A stretch of 64,000 nucleotides of DNA from NCBI GenBank assembly GCA_020852955.1, contig JADYZW010000016.1:62001-126000 (forward strand). The letters run 5' to 3'. The stretch comes from Deltaproteobacteria bacterium. GTDB taxonomy: Bacteria; Desulfobacterota; Binatia; UTPRO1. This document shows positions 60,546 to 64,000 of the stretch, one piece after another. The notes under the pieces were generated by a model. The model had not been told where the DNA came from and did no database searches. It saw only the letters and a list, made by a program, of their open reading frames with translations. Each line of letters starts with the position of its first letter. Position 1 is the stretch's first letter. A program made the position numbers and the translations under genes.

Positions 60546-63542
60546 ATGGGGACCCGAGACGACGCGGAGGAACGCCGGCCCTCGCCGGAAGCGTTGCTGC
60601 ACGTCGCCGACCGCGCCGGACGGAGCCGGCTCCGCATCTTCATGGGCGCCGCGCCGGGGGTCGGCAAGACCTACGCCATGCTGGAGGCCGCGCGCGAGCG
60701 CCAACGCGAAGGGGTGGACGTGGCGGTGGGGGTGGTCGAGACCCACGGGCGCGCCGAAACCGAGGCGCTGCTCGCGGGTCTCGAGGTGATCCCGAAGCGC
60801 GCGATCGCGTACCGCGGGCGCACGTTCTACGAAATGGACCTCGACGCGATCCTCGCGCGCCGGCCGCAGATCGTACTGGTCGACGAGCTCGCGCACACCA
60901 ACGTCGAGGGTAGCCGCCACCCGAAGCGGTGGTCGGACGTCGAGGAGCTCCTCGACGCCGGCATCGACGTGTACTCCACGATCAACATTCAGCACGTCGA
61001 GAGCCTGAACGACGTCGTGGCGCGCATCACCGGCGTGCGCGTGCGCGAGACGGTCCCCGACGGGATCCTCGAGCGCGCCGACGAGATCAAGCTCGTCGAC
61101 CTGCCCCCCGAGGACCTCATCCGCCGTCTCGAGGAGGGCAAGGTCTATCTCGGCGACGGCGCCGAGCGTGCCCTCGCGAACTACTTCACGCCCGGGAACC
61201 TGACGGCGCTCCGCGAGCTCGTCCTCCGCCACGCGGCCGAGCGCGTCGACGACGAGATGCAGGCCTACATGCGGGCGCACGCCGTGAGCGGCGTGTGGGC
61301 GGTGACCGAGCGCATCCTCGTCGGCATCAGCGACGGCCCGCTCGCCGAGCGGCTCGTGCGCGCCGCCCGCCGGCTCGCCGCGCGCCGGCGCGTCGAGTGG
61401 CTCGCGGTCTTCGTCGAAACGCCCGCCTTCGCTCGCCGCAGCGAGGCCGCCAAGGCGGGGCTTGCGAAGACGCTCCGCCTCGCCGAGCGTCTCGGCGGCG
61501 AGCCCGTGACCATCACCGGCGAGCGCGTCGCCGACGAGCTCGTGCGCTACGCGCGCGAGCGCAACGTCACGGAGATCGTGCTCGGCAAGCCCGATCGCTC
61601 GTGGTGGCGGACGCTGCTCTCCTCGTCCCCGATCCGCGACGTCATCGACCGCAGCGGCGAGATCGACGTCCGACTCATCACTGGCGAGCTCGGCGAGGCG
61701 CGCCGGGCACCGAAGGAAGAGCGGCCGCCGCTCACGGCTCGGGGCGCCCTCGGATATCTCATGGTGCTCGCGGCCGCTCTCGGGTCCGGATTCGTCGCCA
61801 AGGGCCTCGAGCTCGCGGTCGGGCTCGACGACCCGGCCATGGTGTTCCTCGCGGGCGTGCTGCTCGTCGCGGTCGTCGCCGGGCTCGGACCGTCGATCGT
61901 CGCGTCGTTCGTGAGCCTCCTCGTCTACGACTTCTTCTTCGTCGACCCGCGCTTCACCTTCACGGTGACGAAGTCGCAGGACGTCCTGTCGCTGCTCGTC
62001 TTCCTGCTGGTCGCGATCCTGACGAGCCAGCTGACGGCCCGCGCGCGGGCGCAGGCAGCCTTGGCGCGCCATCGCGAGAAGCACACTGCGGCCCTCTATA
62101 CCTTCGCGCGCCAGATCGCCGCCGCCGTGGGCCTCGACGACCTCCTGCCGATCGTGGTGCGGCACCTGGCGGCGCTCTTCGACTCGGACGCCATCGTCTT
62201 CACGCAGGACGCGGGACGTCTCGGCGTTCGCGCCACCGAGCCGCCGGGCGTGCAGGTCGGGCCGACCGAGCTCGCGGCGGCGACCTGGGTGTGGGATCAC
62301 GACGAGCCCGCGGGCCGTGACACGCAGACGCTGCCGAGCGAGCTCTGGATCTACGTGCCCGTCAGAAGCGCCCGCGGCATGATCGGCGTGCTCGGGCTCC
62401 GTCCGCGCGCGAACGGCCTGACGCTGGACCAGCGTCAGCTCCTCGACGCCATCGCGGACCAGGTGGCGATCGCGCTCGAGCGGACCCGCATCGACGTGGT
62501 CCTCGAGGCGCAGGCGAAGACCGAGGCGATCCTCGAGGCCAGCGAGGACGGCCTGATCGTGCTCGCGACCGACGGCACGATCGAGCACGTGAACGAGGTC
62601 GCGTGCGCGATCCTGGAGGTCGACCGGGAAGACTCGCTACACGTGCGTTTCGACGACCTCGCCTCGACACACCCGCATTACCTCCGCCTGCGCGAGGCCG
62701 TCCGCGAGGTGCTCGCGCACCCGGAGCGCGAGCGGGACCGCGTGGAGATCACGCTCTTCCTGCGCGGCCGGGACCATCACTACGTGCTCCGTCCGACGCG
62801 ACGCTTCGCCCGCGATGGCAGCCCGGCGGGCCTGATCCTTACGTTGCAGGACATCACGTACCTCCGCGACCAGGAGCGCCGCCGGGAGAACCTCGTCGCC
62901 ACGTTGTCGCACGAGCTGCGGACGCCCCTCACGTCGCTGCGCATGGCCGTCGAGCTCCTGCGCCGCGACGCCGGCGAGGCGACCCCGGAGCAGCGGCGAC
63001 TCCTCGATACCGCGCACGAGGACGTGCTGCGGCTGCAGGAGGTCGCGCAGCAGTTTCTCGACGTCGCGCGGGTCCGCGCCATGGCGATCGCCGTCGGCCG
63101 GGAGCGCGTCGATCTCCGCACCCTCGTCGAGCGCGTGCGGTCGCTCTTCACCATCCAAGCGCAGGACAAGGGGGTACAGATCACGAGCAACGTGGCACCC
63201 GAGGCGATTCTCGACGGCGACGAGACGAAGCTCACCTGGGCCTTGTCGAATCTGGTCGCGAACGCGCTCCGCTACACGCCCTGCGGCGGCCGCATCGACG
63301 TCACGACCACGACCGACGGCGACCTCGCACGGATCGCCGTGCACGACACGGGACCGGGTATCCCGCCCGAGCAGCAAGATCGCATCTTCGAGCGCTTCAC
63401 TCAGCACGGCGGCGACGCCGGGTCCGCAGGGCTCGGCCTCGCCATCGTCCGCGACATCGTGCAAGCCCACGGCGGCAGGGTATACCTGGAGAGCGGGCCG
63501 ACGACGGGCACGTGCTTCACCCTCGAGCTGCCGCGGAGCTGA
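60546..63542 (+). CDS. kdpD: potassium sensor histidine kinase KdpD
   Basis: A 998-residue membrane kinase. The N-terminal KdpD domain has Walker A GAAPGVGKTYAML and Walker B QIVLVDELAHTN, and is followed by a universal-stress domain (to about 370), four close helices of the DUF4118 type (about 400-490), a GAF domain, a PAS domain near 655-770 (ILEASEDGLIVLATDGTIEH), HisKA with the phospho-His in ATLSHELRTPLTSLR, and HATPase (DTGPGIPPEQQ, GLGLAIVRDIVQAHGG). About 100 residues longer than the E. coli protein, mainly because of the PAS domain. A response regulator gene follows three bases later. Confidence 0.96.
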   Translation: MGTRDDAEERRPSPEALLHVADRAGRSRLRIFMGAAPGVGKTYAMLEAARERQREGVDVAVGVVETHGRAETEALLAGLEVIPKRAIAYRGRTFYEMDLDAILARRPQIVLVDELAHTNVEGSRHPKRWSDVEELLDAGIDVYSTINIQHVESLNDVVARITGVRVRETVPDGILERADEIKLVDLPPEDLIRRLEEGKVYLGDGAERALANYFTPGNLTALRELVLRHAAERVDDEMQAYMRAHAVSGVWAVTERILVGISDGPLAERLVRAARRLAARRRVEWLAVFVETPAFARRSEAAKAGLAKTLRLAERLGGEPVTITGERVADELVRYARERNVTEIVLGKPDRSWWRTLLSSSPIRDVIDRSGEIDVRLITGELGEARRAPKEERPPLTARGALGYLMVLAAALGSGFVAKGLELAVGLDDPAMVFLAGVLLVAVVAGLGPSIVASFVSLLVYDFFFVDPRFTFTVTKSQDVLSLLVFLLVAILTSQLTARARAQAALARHREKHTAALYTFARQIAAAVGLDDLLPIVVRHLAALFDSDAIVFTQDAGRLGVRATEPPGVQVGPTELAAATWVWDHDEPAGRDTQTLPSELWIYVPVRSARGMIGVLGLRPRANGLTLDQRQLLDAIADQVAIALERTRIDVVLEAQAKTEAILEASEDGLIVLATDGTIEHVNEVACAILEVDREDSLHVRFDDLASTHPHYLRLREAVREVLAHPERERDRVEITLFLRGRDHHYVLRPTRRFARDGSPAGLILTLQDITYLRDQERRRENLVATLSHELRTPLTSLRMAVELLRRDAGEATPEQRRLLDTAHEDVLRLQEVAQQFLDVARVRAMAIAVGRERVDLRTLVERVRSLFTIQAQDKGVQITSNVAPEAILDGDETKLTWALSNLVANALRYTPCGGRIDVTTTTDGDLARIAVHDTGPGIPPEQQDRIFERFTQHGGDAGSAGLGLAIVRDIVQAHGGRVYLESGPTTGTCFTLELPRS

Positions 63543-63544
63543 AC

Positions 63545-64000
63545 GTGGCGACGATCCTGGTCACCGACGACGAAGCCAACATCCGCAACCACCTGGCGAG
63601 CTACATGCAGAGCCTCGGCCACGAGGTGGAGACCGCCGAGGACGGCGTCGGCGCGCTCGCGGCGGTCGGAAGGCGTCGGTTCGACCTCGTGTTCTCGGAC
63701 GTACGGATGGCGCGCATGGACGGCCTCAAGCTGCTCGCGGAGATCGTCCGGCGCGCGCCCGAGACGACCGTCGTGCTCATGACCGCGTACGCAACGGTGG
63801 CCCAGGCGGTCGAGGCGATCCGCGTCGGCGCCTACGATTACCTGGTCAAACCCTTCGGACTCGATCAGGTGGACACCGTGCTCGGGCGCGTCCTCGAGCT
63901 GCAGACCCTCCGGCGCGAGAATCGGCGGCTCCGCGCCGCCGCCGGGGAATCGCCCATCCTGACATCCGAGAACCGGGCGATGCAGCAGGAGCTCGACACG
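63545..64000 (+). CDS. NtrC-type response regulator, N-terminal part (cut by the window)
   Basis: The first 152 residues from GTG 63545, two bases after the kdpD stop codon. The receiver domain is complete: acidic pair DDE, phospho-Asp in VFSDVRMARMDGLKLL, Thr/Ser in VVLMTAYATVAQAV, and Lys in YDYLVKPFG. A linker helix (LELQTLRRENRRLRAAAGES) then leads into ILTSENRAMQQ, the usual beginning of a sigma-54 AAA+ domain. KdpE would instead have a winged-helix domain. The rest lies outside the window. Confidence 0.85.
   Translation, partial: MATILVTDDEANIRNHLASYMQSLGHEVETAEDGVGALAAVGRRRFDLVFSDVRMARMDGLKLLAEIVRRAPETTVVLMTAYATVAQAVEAIRVGAYDYLVKPFGLDQVDTVLGRVLELQTLRRENRRLRAAAGESPILTSENRAMQQELDT

Overview
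The window is very GC-rich chromosomal DNA with strong third-position G/C bias, so nearly every gene casts long shadow ORFs in other frames. No ribosomal RNA or marker protein allows a firm placement. The gene mix (two WS/DGAT acyltransferases, two cytochromes P450, an F420-type luciferase-like oxidoreductase, a full mreBCD-mrdA-rodA set, lipoproteins, an OmpA-like protein, RND exporter, kdp system, Gld-type ABC transporter) points to a Gram-negative, rod-shaped, probably soil-dwelling member of the deltaproteobacteria-like lineages. Candidatus Binatota or a Myxococcota/Desulfobacterota relative is my inference, not something shown by the sequence.

Layout. 1-14.4 kb: tail of an unidentified gene, a small membrane protein, polA (with a decayed proofreading site), a four-gene Gld-like ABC transporter operon with a triple-repeat DUF4340 protein, a TSUP permease, a membrane-anchored MutS-like ATPase, a large lipoprotein fusing a caspase-like domain to PDZ and thioredoxin domains, and a P450. 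14.5-20.2 kb: a neutral-lipid island (lysophospholipid-type acyltransferase, acyl-CoA ligase, alpha/beta hydrolase, WS/DGAT) next to the C-terminal stump of a catalase gene and a small helical protein. 20.2-21.3 kb: ribbon-helix-helix regulator and an IS21 transposase remnant. 21.3-31.8 kb: a membrane protein with a dicytochrome c-rhodanese fusion, three small secreted proteins, an RNA uracil methyltransferase, a divergent HxlR regulator/AhpD-like pair, a luciferase-like oxidoreductase, a secreted lipase with a possible partner, an OmpA lipoprotein and thioredoxin. 31.7-34.6 kb: a second copy of the hydrolase plus WS/DGAT pair, now divergent. 34.6-35.2 kb: a broken epimerase. 35.2-40.9 kb: the elongasome operon mreB-mreC-mreD-mrdA-rodA on the minus strand. 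41-46 kb: PpiD-like foldase, a carboxylesterase, bioA and bioD. 46-53.8 kb: second P450, an RND exporter facing a LolA-like protein, a seven-repeat propeller lipoprotein, a DksA/TraR protein and a UGP2-type uridylyltransferase. 53.9 kb: tRNA-Ala(CGC), followed by tandem hairpins and a BON-domain remnant. 55.1-64 kb: the kdp potassium uptake locus (micro-ORF, kdpF, A, B, C, two extra small genes, kdpD) ending in a truncated response regulator of the NtrC type instead of the expected KdpE.

How genes work together. The mre/mrd genes form one cell-elongation operon. The lipid genes can activate fatty acids (ligase), build glycerolipid precursors (acyltransferase) and store them as wax esters or triacylglycerol (WS/DGAT); a paralogous alpha/beta hydrolase accompanies each WS/DGAT. 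BioA and BioD are translationally coupled late biotin steps, preceded by an esterase that could supply the BioH function. The kdp locus combines the pump, its sensor and a regulator that would imply sigma-54-dependent control. No CRISPR array, prophage or classical biosynthetic cluster was seen. The strongest candidates for something undescribed are the caspase-PDZ-thioredoxin lipoprotein, the rewired kdp regulation with inserted genes, and the duplicated hydrolase-WS/DGAT module.
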